Of a DNA stretch of 64,000 nt, positions 43,699-53,105 are shown in pieces (the first letter of the stretch is position 1; every line of letters starts with the position of its first letter). The stretch lies in NCBI GenBank assembly GCA_016787265.1, contig JAEUVF010000014.1, positions 151,316 to 215,315 of the forward strand, written 5' to 3'. The position numbers were made by a program, and so were the translations under genes. This DNA is from Flavipsychrobacter sp. (GTDB lineage Bacteria > Bacteroidota > Bacteroidia > Chitinophagales > Chitinophagaceae). The notes beneath the pieces are model-generated. The model was not told where the DNA came from. It did no database searches and saw only the letters and a program-made list of their open reading frames with translations.

Positions 43699-46509
43699 AT
43701 GGTTATGAAATCAGCTTCCAAACCCGCGTCAACCCTGACGCAGGATATCTATATAAAAGGTGCACGTGTCCACAACCTGAAGAATATTGATGTTACCATC
43801 CCCCGTAATAAACTGGTAGTGGTTACAGGTGTTTCCGGTTCGGGTAAAAGCTCCCTTACCATTGATACCTTATTTGCAGAAGGCCAGCGCCGCTACGCGG
43901 AAAGTCTCTCCGCCTACGCCCGCCAGTTCCTGATGCGCATGAACAAGCCCGATGTAGATTTTATTAAAGGGCTGTGTCCGGCTATCGCGATTGAACAGAA
44001 AGTAATCACCCGAACCCCGCGCTCCACGGTGGGCAGCATGACTGAAATCTATGATTACCTGCGACTCCTGTTTGCACGCATCGGTCATACGATTTCTCCT
44101 GTTTCCGGTAAACGAGTGCGTAAAGATGATGTGGCCGATGTGGTGGATGCCATTCGCAATTTACATGAAGGCACCAAAGTGCTAGTACTGGTTCCTTTTC
44201 ATTTACATGCCAATCGTTCGGTTCCGGAAGAACTCAATATATTATTACAGAAAGGTTTCAGTCGCCTCTACGATGGTGAACTACTGCGCATTGAAGACCT
44301 GCTCGACTCTTTCCAGGAAGGCGGTGGCAAACCCTGGAAGCCTTCACCTAAAAAACCGGTTTATCTTTTAGTTGACCGGCTTGTGGTTAAAGCTTTTGAT
44401 GAAGATGATCTGCATCGCATCGCGGATTCCATCGGCACTGCTTTCTATGAAGGAGAGGGGGCAGTTGAATTGCAGGTGGATGGAAAAGAACACCTGCATT
44501 TTTCCAATCGCTTTGAACTGGATGGCATCACCTTTGAAGAGCCCGTACCGAATCTGTTTTCTTTTAATAATCCCTTTGGTGCCTGTCCCACCTGTGAAGG
44601 TTTCAGCCAGGTACTCGGCATTGATGAAGACCTGGTTATCCCCGACAAACGGTTAAGTGTATACGAAGGTGCGGTTGCTCCCTGGAAAGGAGAGAAACTC
44701 GGCTGGTGGAAAGAACAGTTTGTAAAAGCTTCCAGAGCTACCGCCTTCCCGATTCATAAAGCAATTGCAGATCTTACCAAAGAACAATACCGCCAACTCT
44801 GGAAAGGCATTTCACCCGCACTGGGTATTGATGATTTTTTCCAGGAAGTGGAATCCAATTTATACAAGGTGCAATACCGCGTATTGTTATCACGCTATCG
44901 GGGGCGCACTACCTGTCCCGATTGTGAAGGCTATCGCCTCCGCAAGGAAGCTCTCTATGTAAAAGTGGGAGGAAAACATATTGGTGAACTTTGTGAACTG
45001 CCGGTACGTGATCTGCAACAATGGTTTAATGCGTTGAAACTCTCCGACAATGATCGACAGATCGCCAAACGTATCCTGCTTGAAATTGAAACCCGGATCG
45101 GTACGCTCATGGATGTGGGACTTGGTTATCTTACCTTATCACGCCTGGCCAATTCCCTCAGTGGTGGTGAAAGCCAGCGGATTCAACTGACCCGTAGTTT
45201 AGGTTCGAATCTCACCAATTCTCTCTACATACTGGATGAGCCTTCCATTGGTTTGCATTCACGCGATACGGAACGTTTGATCGGGGTGCTGAAAAACTTA
45301 CGCGATCTCGGTAACACGGTAGTGGTGGTGGAGCATGATGAAATGATGATGCGCGAAGCGGATTATATCATCGATATGGGTCCCCTTGCTTCTCACCTGG
45401 GTGGTGAAGTAGTTGCTGCCGGCAACTATGATGAACTCATCGCCAATAAAAACAGTCTGACCGGAAAATACCTCAGTGGTGCGCTGAGCATTGATGCACC
45501 CGAGAAACCAAGAAAATGGATCCGCTCCATTTCGGTTAAAGGTGCCCGTCAGCATAACCTGAAAAATATTGATGTAGAATTTCCGCTTGGGGTATTCACC
45601 GCCGTTAGTGGCGTGAGTGGCTCTGGTAAAACTACCCTCGTAAAACAGATTCTCTATCCTGCCCTGCAGAAAATCAAAGGAGAATCCTCTCCCAAAGTAG
45701 GCATGCATAAATCCCTTGAAGGGGATCTTGATTTTATTACACAGATCGAACTGGTGGATCAGAACCCGATTGGTAAATCTTCGCGTTCGAATCCTGTCAC
45801 CTATATCAAAGCATACGATGAAATACGTGATCTCTATGCTTCCCAGCCACTGAGCAAAATGCGCGGTTTCCAACCCAAACATTTTTCCTTCAATGTGGAT
45901 GGCGGAAGATGTGATGCCTGTAAGGGTGAGGGCGAACAGATTGTAGAAATGCAGTTCCTCGCCGATGTACACCTTACCTGTGATGTATGCGGTGGCAAAC
46001 GGTTTAAGGAAGAAGTGCTGGAAGTAACCTACCAGGAAAAAAACATTCATGATGTACTCGAGATGAGTGTAGACCAGGCACTCGAGTTTTTCGCGAAAGA
46101 AAAAGATGTGGTGAATAAAATCAAAGCATTGAGTGATGTGGGACTCGGTTATGTGAAGCTCGGCCAGTCTTCGGATACCCTTTCCGGTGGAGAAGCACAA
46201 CGTGTAAAGCTGGCTTCCTTCCTGGGACGCGGGCGTTCACACGGACATATCTTCTTCATCTTTGATGAGCCTACAACCGGACTCCATTTTCATGATATCA
46301 AGAAACTGCTGGCTTCCTTTAATGCCCTGGTGGAACAGGGACATACCATCCTCGTGATTGAACACAATACAGATGTGATCAAATCCGCTGACTGGGTAAT
46401 TGATTTGGGTCCGGAAGCCGGTGATGAAGGTGGAAATCTGGTTTATGCCGGACTGCCATCCGGACTTAAAAAGAATAAAAAAAGCTGGACGGCCAGGTTT
46501 CTTACCTGA
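43699..46509 (+). CDS. uvrA: Excinuclease ABC subunit A
   Basis: 936 residues, the normal UvrA length. Damage-recognition ATPase of nucleotide excision repair, acting with UvrB and UvrC. Two ABC modules are seen: Walker A GVSGSGKSSL (near residue 45) and GVSGSGKTTL (near 640), signatures LSGGESQRIQL and LSGGEAQRVKL, and Walker B LYILDEPSIGLH and FIFDEPTTGLH. Zinc motifs CPTC..CPDC and CDAC..CDVC are also present. Start ATG 43699 or ATG 43705 two codons on. The stop overlaps the convergent DUF4293 gene by 8 bp. Confidence 0.97.
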   Translation: MVMKSASKPASTLTQDIYIKGARVHNLKNIDVTIPRNKLVVVTGVSGSGKSSLTIDTLFAEGQRRYAESLSAYARQFLMRMNKPDVDFIKGLCPAIAIEQKVITRTPRSTVGSMTEIYDYLRLLFARIGHTISPVSGKRVRKDDVADVVDAIRNLHEGTKVLVLVPFHLHANRSVPEELNILLQKGFSRLYDGELLRIEDLLDSFQEGGGKPWKPSPKKPVYLLVDRLVVKAFDEDDLHRIADSIGTAFYEGEGAVELQVDGKEHLHFSNRFELDGITFEEPVPNLFSFNNPFGACPTCEGFSQVLGIDEDLVIPDKRLSVYEGAVAPWKGEKLGWWKEQFVKASRATAFPIHKAIADLTKEQYRQLWKGISPALGIDDFFQEVESNLYKVQYRVLLSRYRGRTTCPDCEGYRLRKEALYVKVGGKHIGELCELPVRDLQQWFNALKLSDNDRQIAKRILLEIETRIGTLMDVGLGYLTLSRLANSLSGGESQRIQLTRSLGSNLTNSLYILDEPSIGLHSRDTERLIGVLKNLRDLGNTVVVVEHDEMMMREADYIIDMGPLASHLGGEVVAAGNYDELIANKNSLTGKYLSGALSIDAPEKPRKWIRSISVKGARQHNLKNIDVEFPLGVFTAVSGVSGSGKTTLVKQILYPALQKIKGESSPKVGMHKSLEGDLDFITQIELVDQNPIGKSSRSNPVTYIKAYDEIRDLYASQPLSKMRGFQPKHFSFNVDGGRCDACKGEGEQIVEMQFLADVHLTCDVCGGKRFKEEVLEVTYQEKNIHDVLEMSVDQALEFFAKEKDVVNKIKALSDVGLGYVKLGQSSDTLSGGEAQRVKLASFLGRGRSHGHIFFIFDEPTTGLHFHDIKKLLASFNALVEQGHTILVIEHNTDVIKSADWVIDLGPEAGDEGGNLVYAGLPSGLKKNKKSWTARFLT

Positions 46510-46927
46510 GCCGGTCCAGGCTTTTAATGAGTTTCTCGTCTTTACGGATACCCCTTGCCGCGAGTATCAGGAAAATCAGCATCGCAATGGGCAGCAGGCC
46601 ACCCCACTGATAGGTACCCTGGGTCATATTGGTGGAAGTTTTGAAGCCCTCCACGGAATACACCTGCAAACCGATTACAACTGCGGAAAGTAATATGCCA
46701 ATCCAAACCAGTTGCAACTGGGTCTTCCGGTTTTTAAACAGAAAAATGGTAACTGTTGCCAGCACGGCAATTCCTACTGCCAGTGCAAAAGAAAGCAGGC
46801 TCTCTGTGGCCAGAAAATGCCGAACCGTGCCATCCGGCAGGGTGGCTGCAAACAAAGGCACTTTCGCCATCGCAAATCCACATACCGCTGCCAATGCCAG
46901 CCAGACAGATTGTATACGTTGAATCAT
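46502..46927 (-). CDS. DUF4293 membrane protein
   Basis: 141 residues, four membrane helices, starting with the family-typical MIQRIQSVWLALAAVCGF. Loops include QLQLVWIGILLSAVVIGLQVYSV and a Lys-rich C-terminus (RKDEKLIKSLDRLR). DUF4293 proteins are found across Bacteroidota, function unknown, often near rho or uvrA. Tail overlaps uvrA by 8 bp. Confidence 0.88.
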   Translation of the reverse strand: MIQRIQSVWLALAAVCGFAMAKVPLFAATLPDGTVRHFLATESLLSFALAVGIAVLATVTIFLFKNRKTQLQLVWIGILLSAVVIGLQVYSVEGFKTSTNMTQGTYQWGGLLPIAMLIFLILAARGIRKDEKLIKSLDRLR

Positions 46928-46966
46928 ATTATACAGCTATTGATGGGCGTAAAGATATAGAAATTG

Positions 46967-47608
46967 CTAATTGCCGGCTTGCAACTCCTGCTGATAAAAG
47001 CCCAGGGCAAGATCCGTATAGCGATAGGTTTTCCTGCTCCATTCGGTCAGTTTGAATTGAGCCTTGTCTGCACTCTTCACGATGCCTTCATAACTGCGAT
47101 GAAAGCCTGCATTGTATGCTGCAGCATAAAAGCGCAATTTCTCTGCGGTAGACGACCATCGGATAGCACCATATCGTTTGTCCATGGCAGATAGAAAACT
47201 ACTCAGGTAGGCAAACTGTCCGGCTGTGGTAGTCAACGCTGCAATTCTTTTCTCCCGATCGGGTTCGGTCTCCTTCAAATCATCCAGTCGGGATGCAAAA
47301 CTGGGTTTCATCTGAAAGGGGCCGATAGAGAAATCCGCATAGGCAGGGCCCAGCTGAATATACAGGACCTGAAGCGCAATGGTTTCCAACTGATCCCGGA
47401 ATTGCGAATAACGCAGCAATTCAGGATAGATGATCGCTTTGGCAAAAGCAGGATCATATCCCGCTTTGCGCAAAACTTCCCATCCCTGCGTTTCCTGTTG
47501 CATCCACTGCCTGGCTTTGGCAGCAGCATCACGGAATTCCGGATCTGTATTGTTTTGTGCAAGCAGGCAGACAGGCAACAGGAGCAGTATGGTAATAAAC
47601 CTTACCAT
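46967..47608 (-). CDS. Exported lytic-transglycosylase-like protein (putative)
   Basis: 213 residues with signal peptide MVRFITILLLLPVCLLAQ. Three segments resemble the SLT/lysozyme-like fold: AIIYPELLRYSQF (position of the catalytic Glu), DFSIGPFQMKPSFA (similar to the 'S.G..Q..P' motif) and FYAAAYNAGF (the 'AYNAG' motif). The Glu is followed by Leu instead of the usual Ser, so catalysis is uncertain. It overlaps the upstream gene by 7 bp (47602-47608), indicating an operon. A role in peptidoglycan cleavage is inference. Confidence 0.65.
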   Translation of the reverse strand: MVRFITILLLLPVCLLAQNNTDPEFRDAAAKARQWMQQETQGWEVLRKAGYDPAFAKAIIYPELLRYSQFRDQLETIALQVLYIQLGPAYADFSIGPFQMKPSFASRLDDLKETEPDREKRIAALTTTAGQFAYLSSFLSAMDKRYGAIRWSSTAEKLRFYAAAYNAGFHRSYEGIVKSADKAQFKLTEWSRKTYRYTDLALGFYQQELQAGN

Positions 47609-48546
47609 GGCATACTGCTAAGTACTACCTCTTTGGAAGCATTCACCTGCAAATAATGCAGGGTGCTGGAACTGCCCTTTGTTTCAACTGTCGGAACAAA
47701 AGCACGTTCAATCAGTTTGCCATCCGAAAAATTGATGCCTTTGTAATTGATTTCGGCGTATTTGCTGGCATCCGCATTAAAGATGTAGGAGGCACTGGAA
47801 TTGAGGCGCTTCAGGGAGTAAAGTGATTTCCCGTCGCGGTACACTTTCTGAACATCAGACTGCTGATCAGGCTCCATTATTATAACCGAGCTGCCATTGA
47901 GGTCGTATGGCTGGGCATAATTGCCATAGGGACCAAACTTGCTGCCCGCCTCGGTATAATATACCTTTTGCATATTGGCATCCATAGTTTCAAAAAGAAA
48001 AGCGCCGGTAGCTGGATGTATGAGAATCTTACTCATTATCACACCGGGCAGTTGAATTTTTTTGCCTCCGGGCAGATGCACGGTGCTATTCATACCACCG
48101 GTGTTGTCATCGCTTTTCATAGATATAAAAGCCACTCTTTTTTTAACCGGATCTTCTGCCACTGCGGCTGGTATTTCTCCCGGCTCCAGGGTGCCCACCA
48201 CTTTGCCACCCAGTTTGATTTGCATTCTGCCATCGGAGGTATAGCCCATATCAGGTTGCCCTTTTGTATCCTGGAATTGTTGCATGGAACTGGAAGATAA
48301 TCCGCCTTTGGGTAACAGATCCTCCGGCAACTTATCCAGCGGACCGGTTCTACCTTTCTCTGTATTGATGTAAAACTTCCCCTTGATTTTAGTAACGATG
48401 GTATAGGCGGATGCACTGCCGCCCACCAGTAAACGGGATTCATTATAAACGATGGTTTCTCCTTCCTGCAGGGTGAAGAGTTTTTTTTCAGTCTGGAATT
48501 CCGGCACGAAGAGGAAGCTCCAGATCAGTAAGAGGATCGGGTTCAT
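47602..48546 (-). CDS. Exported protein of unknown function
   Basis: 314 residues, N-terminal hydrophobic segment PILLLIWSFLFVPEFQ (signal peptide or anchor). Beta-rich, with repeated strand pairs such as GGKVVGTLEPGEIPAAVAED and SLYSLKRLNSSASYIFNADASKYAEINYKG, suggesting a propeller-like or repeat structure. No named family recognised. It is first in a two-gene unit with the transglycosylase-like protein. Confidence 0.7.
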   Translation of the reverse strand: MNPILLLIWSFLFVPEFQTEKKLFTLQEGETIVYNESRLLVGGSASAYTIVTKIKGKFYINTEKGRTGPLDKLPEDLLPKGGLSSSSMQQFQDTKGQPDMGYTSDGRMQIKLGGKVVGTLEPGEIPAAVAEDPVKKRVAFISMKSDDNTGGMNSTVHLPGGKKIQLPGVIMSKILIHPATGAFLFETMDANMQKVYYTEAGSKFGPYGNYAQPYDLNGSSVIIMEPDQQSDVQKVYRDGKSLYSLKRLNSSASYIFNADASKYAEINYKGINFSDGKLIERAFVPTVETKGSSSTLHYLQVNASKEVVLSSMPW

Positions 48547-48590
48547 TTGGGTGTATTATTAGGGTGATGAAGTACTTTAAATTTACAATA

Positions 48591-48618
48591 AAAAAAGCGA
48601 CTCATTGAGTCGCTTTTT
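48591..48618 (-). terminator. Intrinsic terminator of glyA
   Basis: Stem GCGACTCA (48597-48604) with TGAGTCGC (48606-48613), flanked by A6 and T7 so it can work in both directions. It lies 21 bp past the glyA stop and separates it from the next minus-strand gene. Confidence 0.9.
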
Positions 48619-48638
48619 TACTAATTCGTTGCATGCCC

Positions 48639-49919
48639 TTATCCTAATTCGGGATACAGGGGGAACTGCGCCATGAATTCATTTACTTTCTTACGAACCG
48701 ATTCCAGTTTGGCTTCATCATCCGCATTCATCAGTACCGTGTCAATCGCATCCACCACAAATTCCATATCCGCTGCTTTCATGCCTCTGCTGGTAATCGC
48801 AGGTACACCTACCCGGATACCCGAAGTCACAAAAGCAGATTTATCATCAAAAGGAACCATGTTTTTATTCAGGGTGATATCTGCCTTGCCCAATACCTGC
48901 TCGGCTTTTTTACCACTGATATTTTTATTGCGAAGATCAATCAGCATCAGGTGGTTGTCGGTACCATTGCTGATGATCTGGTAACCGCGACTAACCAGTG
49001 CAGCAGACATCGCCTGTGCGTTTTCGATTACCTGCTTTGCATAGGTAGTGAATTCATCACTCAGTAATTCACCAAAGGCAACCGCTTTCGCTGCAATCAC
49101 ATGCTCCAGCGGACCACCCTGAGTTCCAGGGAATACCGCCATATCAATCAGGTTGCTCATCATGCGGATATTTCCTTTTGGATCTTTCAATCCGAAGGGG
49201 TTTTCAAAATCCTGTTTCATCAGGATGATACCACCACGTGGACCGCGTAATGTTTTATGTGTAGTAGAAGTTACAAAATGACAATGTTCAAAAGGAGAAG
49301 ACAACAATCCTTTGGCGATCAATCCGGCAGGATGTGCCATATCACACATCACAAATGCACCGATTTCATCTGCCACTTTTCGGATGCGGGCATAATCCCA
49401 ATCGCGACTATAAGCAGAAGCACCACAGATAATCAGTTTGGGTTTTTCTTCGCGTGCTACTTTTTCCAGCATGGCATAATCCACCAGTCCGGTTTCTTTC
49501 TCTACTCCATAAAACAGAGGCTGATAAAGTTTACCGCTGAAATTCACACTGGAACCATGGGTAAGGTGACCACCCATGCTGAGATCCAGGCCGAGGATTT
49601 TATCACCCGGTTGAAGAATGGCCAGCATCAGGGCCGCATTGGCCTGCGCACCACTGTGTGGCTGAACATTCGCATACTCACAATTGAAAACCTGTTTAAT
49701 GCGATCAATTGCAAGTTGTTCTACCTGATCCACAATTTCACAACCACCATAATAACGACGCCCTGGATAACCTTCTGCGTATTTGTTGGTTAACACGCTT
49801 CCCATAGCCTGCATCACCTGCAGGGACGTGAAGTTTTCAGAAGCGATGAGCTCAATGCCATGGCGTTGGCGCTCCAGTTCTTTGTTTATCAGGTCGAAAA
49901 CCAGTGAATCATGCATCAT
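48639..49919 (-). CDS. glyA: Serine hydroxymethyltransferase
   Basis: 426 residues. PLP enzyme that interconverts serine and glycine and loads one-carbon units on tetrahydrofolate. Seen: IELIASENFTS near the N-terminus, KYAEGYPGRRYYGG, the PLP-lysine motif VTSTTHKTLRGPRGG around residue 225, and GTQGGPLEH. Starts MMHDSLVFDLI. A clear terminator follows. Confidence 0.97.
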   Translation of the reverse strand: MMHDSLVFDLINKELERQRHGIELIASENFTSLQVMQAMGSVLTNKYAEGYPGRRYYGGCEIVDQVEQLAIDRIKQVFNCEYANVQPHSGAQANAALMLAILQPGDKILGLDLSMGGHLTHGSSVNFSGKLYQPLFYGVEKETGLVDYAMLEKVAREEKPKLIICGASAYSRDWDYARIRKVADEIGAFVMCDMAHPAGLIAKGLLSSPFEHCHFVTSTTHKTLRGPRGGIILMKQDFENPFGLKDPKGNIRMMSNLIDMAVFPGTQGGPLEHVIAAKAVAFGELLSDEFTTYAKQVIENAQAMSAALVSRGYQIISNGTDNHLMLIDLRNKNISGKKAEQVLGKADITLNKNMVPFDDKSAFVTSGIRVGVPAITSRGMKAADMEFVVDAIDTVLMNADDEAKLESVRKKVNEFMAQFPLYPELG

Positions 49920-50012
49920 GAAATCAAAATTTGCCGCAAAAATACAGCATCGCTTCCAATTGGCACCTTTATTATAGTGGCGATTGTTTTTTCCCTAATT
50001 TCACAGCTTGTT

Positions 50013-51011
50013 ATGAAAGCGATTATCCCCGTAGCCGGTGCAGGCACCAAGCTGCGTCCTCATACCTACACCCAGCCCAAGGCGCTGATTCCATTGGCCG
50101 GGAAAACCATTCTCTCTATTATCGTGGACCAACTGGTGGAAGCCGGTGTTAAGGAATTTATTTTCATCATCGGGTACCTGGGTGATAAAATCCAGGACTT
50201 TGTGGAAGAGAAATATCCATATCTCGAAACGCATTTTATACAACAGCATGAACGCATGGGAATTGGTCATGCGATTCTGTTGACCCGCGAGATCGTGAAA
50301 GAGGATGAAATCATTGTGGTACTGGGCGATAGCATCTGTGAATACGATGTAAAAGAAGTGATTGAGTCTCCTACCTCCCTGCTCGCAGTAAAACGCGTGG
50401 ATGATCCCCGCGATTTCGGGGTGGCCGAAATTAACGAAGAAGGATTGATTACCCGGGTTGTGGAGAAACCACAGATTCCAAAGAGCAATATGGCCCTGAC
50501 CGGTATTTATAGAATCCGGGAAACCGCATTACTCTTTGAATGCCTGGATACTAATTTCCGCGGAAATGTGACTTCTTATGGGGAGTTCAATCTGACCGAT
50601 GCATTGGAATGTATGATCGGCGGGGGTGCCACCATCCGGGCCTATAAAGTCAAGAACTGGTTTGACTGTGGTAAAAAGGAAAGCCTGCTGGCCAGTAATG
50701 CTACCCTGCTCAAGAAAATGGGACAAAGTATCGCGGCAGACAAGCCATTTGAAAATACCATCATCATTCCGCCTGTAAGTATTGCTGCGGGATGTGATAT
50801 CTCCAACAGCATCATTGGTCCGAATGTAGCCATCGGTGAATGTGTTACCATCAGCGATTCCATTATCAAGGATTCCATCATTGGATCCTTTGCCGATTTA
50901 AGGGATATCGTGCTCACACAATCTCTTATCGGCTCCGATACAGAGGTGAGAGGGGAGAGTCGCAGTTTGAATATTGGCGACAATACAGAAATCGATCTCG
51001 GAAAACGATAA
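50013..51011 (+). CDS. Sugar-phosphate nucleotidyltransferase with left-handed beta-helix domain
   Basis: 332 residues from ATG 50013. The N-terminal nucleotidyltransferase domain has the signature IPVAGAGTKLRPHTYTQPK and the catalytic VVLGDSICEYD; the C-terminus (from ~residue 245) has hexapeptide-like repeats (ISNSIIGPNVAIGE, ISDSIIKDSIIGS) of a left-handed beta-helix. This resembles glucose-1-phosphate thymidylyl- or uridylyltransferase-like proteins, which make nucleotide sugars for cell-surface glycans. The exact sugar is not determined. It starts 94 bp from the divergent glyA start. Confidence 0.87.
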   Translation: MKAIIPVAGAGTKLRPHTYTQPKALIPLAGKTILSIIVDQLVEAGVKEFIFIIGYLGDKIQDFVEEKYPYLETHFIQQHERMGIGHAILLTREIVKEDEIIVVLGDSICEYDVKEVIESPTSLLAVKRVDDPRDFGVAEINEEGLITRVVEKPQIPKSNMALTGIYRIRETALLFECLDTNFRGNVTSYGEFNLTDALECMIGGGATIRAYKVKNWFDCGKKESLLASNATLLKKMGQSIAADKPFENTIIIPPVSIAAGCDISNSIIGPNVAIGECVTISDSIIKDSIIGSFADLRDIVLTQSLIGSDTEVRGESRSLNIGDNTEIDLGKR

Positions 51012-51020
51012 AGCTTTTTT

Positions 51021-51971
51021 ATGCCGGAACTCTTTAGCAATAACCGGATCTGCGGCTTGTTCGGGATACAATATCCCATCGTACAGGGCGGTATGATCTG
51101 GGCAAGCGGATGGCGTTTAGCCAGTGCCGTTAGTAATGCAGGCGGACTCGGATTACTCGGTGCAGGCAGTATGTATCCGGATGTTTTGAGAGAGCATATA
51201 CAACAGATGAAAGCGGCCACCAAAAACCCCTTTGGTGTGAATGTTCCATTGCTGTATCCCAATATTGAAGAGTTGATAGAGTTGATTATTGCCGAAGGAG
51301 TGAAGATTGTATTTACCTCTGCGGGTAATCCGGCAACCTGGACGGGCAAGCTGAAAGAGAAAGGCATTACAGTGGTGCATGTGGTAAGTAGCAGCAAGTT
51401 TGCGCGAAAAGCAGAAGCTGCAGGATGTGATGCTGTGGTGGCGGAAGGCTTTGAAGCAGGCGGACATAATGGAAGAGAAGAAACCACCAGTTTTGTGTTG
51501 ATCCCTGCGGTACGCGAAGCAGTGAATATTCCGGTGCTGGCCGCCGGGGGCATTGCAACCGGCCGGCAGATGCTGGCGGCCATGGTGCTCGGAGCAGATG
51601 GAGTACAACTCGGAACACGCTTTGTGGCCAGTGAAGAAGCAAGCAGTCATGCTGCCTTTAAACAGGCGCTGATCGGTTCACAGGAAGGAGATACCCAACT
51701 CAGTATGAAAAAACTGGTGCCGGTTCGATTGCTGAAGAATGCATTTTACCAGCGGGTATGGGAGGCGGAGCAGAGAGGAGCAGATCCTGCGGAACTCAAG
51801 GAAATCCTGGGCAGAGCTAGAGCCAAAAAAGGCATGTTCGAGGGGGATCTGGATGAGGGAGAACTGGAGATCGGGCAGGTGAGTTCCCTGATAAAAGAAA
51901 TCTTACCAGCTAACGAAATAATTCGTAATTTAATAACTGAGTTCCGGGCGGCTGTGGAGACCAAATACTAG
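51021..51971 (+). CDS. Nitronate monooxygenase family FMN enzyme
   Basis: 316 residues. TIM-barrel FMN enzyme that oxidises nitronates such as propionate 3-nitronate. Seen: FGIQYPIVQGGMIW and LASAVSNAGGLGLLG at the N-terminus, the catalytic His in EAGGHNGRE, and the FMN-phosphate loops AAGGIATGRQM and GADGVQLGTRF. Enoyl-ACP reductase FabK has the same fold, but the AGGHNG motif is shared, so FabK activity is an alternative. Starts 9 bp after the nucleotidyltransferase stop. Confidence 0.85.
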   Translation: MPELFSNNRICGLFGIQYPIVQGGMIWASGWRLASAVSNAGGLGLLGAGSMYPDVLREHIQQMKAATKNPFGVNVPLLYPNIEELIELIIAEGVKIVFTSAGNPATWTGKLKEKGITVVHVVSSSKFARKAEAAGCDAVVAEGFEAGGHNGREETTSFVLIPAVREAVNIPVLAAGGIATGRQMLAAMVLGADGVQLGTRFVASEEASSHAAFKQALIGSQEGDTQLSMKKLVPVRLLKNAFYQRVWEAEQRGADPAELKEILGRARAKKGMFEGDLDEGELEIGQVSSLIKEILPANEIIRNLITEFRAAVETKY

Positions 51972-51984
51972 TAAAACTGCAACC

Positions 51985-52413
51985 ATGAAATTATTCAGCA
52001 CACTGCTTATCAGTGCAAGCTTATTGGCTTCCGGATCAGCTTTCGCCAATACGGGAGGTTCGCCTAAACCAGGCAGTGAATTACCAAAGGAAGATGCAAC
52101 AGTGCATGGGTATGTGGTAGATGCCAACACCAAAAAGCCGGTATCCGGAGTAATTGTATCCGCTTCCAATCAGAAGAAAAATTTCAAGAAAGAAGTATCA
52201 ACCGATGCCAGTGGTTATTTCAAGTTAGATGAAATGCCGTCAGGAGAAGTGCTGATTTATTTCGACAAGAAAGGCTATCGCATGCTGAAAAAATCTCCCG
52301 TGGTGCTCAAAGAAAAAACCGTCACCAAACTCTCCATTGATTTACGCGAAGAAGAAGAGCTGGATACAGTGTATGAACATCCCGTACTGCGCTTGTTAGA
52401 CGGAATATTTTGA
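51985..52413 (+). CDS. Exported carboxypeptidase-regulatory-like domain protein
   Basis: 142 residues: signal peptide LFSTLLISASLLASGSAFA and one carboxypeptidase-regulatory-like beta-sandwich (VHGYVVDANTKKPVSGVIV...STDASGYFKLDEMPSGEVLI). No further domain. Such domains are usually the N-terminal part of TonB-linked proteins, so a stand-alone one may be a small periplasmic or surface protein. It is in line with the two genes upstream, 13 bp away. Confidence 0.8.
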   Translation: MKLFSTLLISASLLASGSAFANTGGSPKPGSELPKEDATVHGYVVDANTKKPVSGVIVSASNQKKNFKKEVSTDASGYFKLDEMPSGEVLIYFDKKGYRMLKKSPVVLKEKTVTKLSIDLREEEELDTVYEHPVLRLLDGIF

Positions 52414-52422
52414 TTTGCCTAT

Positions 52423-52836
52423 CTATTTCCTTGCTAAATAGGATGTAAGAGTTGTAATATTTGTCTTGCCAATTTTCTTCAGAATTAATAAATCATTATC
52501 TCCAGTAAGTATGTAATTGGCTTTTGAGACTTTAGCAAGTGCTAAAATAAAATCGTCCTTGGGGTCTCTGCAAATTTCCTTTATTTCAAGAACTTCAAAA
52601 AACAATGCATATTCATTGATGGAATTCAATAGCTCAGCAATATCTGCAGCTGAAATGTATTTTTTGAATTTAGGTCTTTTTGCTACTTCTATAAATTCAG
52701 TGAGTAATTCTTCACTAAAAACAAGCTTGGCTTGTCCAGAAACCAAAATTCTATCGAGTTGAGAATAAGTCCTTTTAATTAAAAAACTCAACCAAAGGTT
52801 GGTGTCAACAATTATTAAATCAGGCTTTTTTGGCAT
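52423..52836 (-). CDS. PIN-domain toxin of a type II toxin-antitoxin system
   Basis: 137 residues. PIN-domain acidic residues are seen in IIVDTNLWLS (Asp11), the FSEELLTEFIEVA Glu, ICRDPKDDFILALA and LTGDNDLL. This matches the PIN_3-type toxins, RNases that cleave RNA when not bound by antitoxin. It overlaps the upstream antitoxin gene by 17 bp. Convergent with the gene ending at 52413, 9 bp apart. Confidence 0.88.
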   Translation of the reverse strand: MPKKPDLIIVDTNLWLSFLIKRTYSQLDRILVSGQAKLVFSEELLTEFIEVAKRPKFKKYISAADIAELLNSINEYALFFEVLEIKEICRDPKDDFILALAKVSKANYILTGDNDLLILKKIGKTNITTLTSYLARK

Positions 52837-53035
52837 AACGTTTTGCCCTAACTGTTTCTACCTCCTTTGTAATGTCCTCCAGGGAAATCTCAGCCCTTTT
52901 TGAGCGGATTTTCTTGACAACCTCTAAAAAGGGATTCTCTCCGGCCTTTTTGATTGAGATCAGGTTCAGATCCTCAAGGTCCTGAAGTAGCTTTTTCGCT
53001 TTAGGATTCAATATTTCCACATTTAAACTGGACAT
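52820..53035 (-). CDS. Putative antitoxin of the PIN toxin
   Basis: 71 residues, mostly helical and charged (NPKAKKLLQDLEDLNLISIKK; EISLEDITKEVETVRAKRYAKK). It is upstream of and overlaps the PIN gene, the normal position for an antitoxin that also binds the operon promoter. A DNA-binding ribbon is not obvious in the N-terminus (SSLNVEILNPKAKK). The family is not identified. Confidence 0.8.
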   Translation of the reverse strand: MSSLNVEILNPKAKKLLQDLEDLNLISIKKAGENPFLEVVKKIRSKRAEISLEDITKEVETVRAKRYAKKA

Positions 53036-53105
53036 ATCTCAAATATACAAAAGAATTTTCCATCAACCCCTTCAGATACTATTGGCCCCCTAGGGGTACC
53101 CTTAC

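Noticed and set aside
45298..46200. 300-codon minus-strand frame inside uvrA
   Set aside because: Entirely within uvrA, with Cys/Phe/His-rich composition typical of an antisense shadow.
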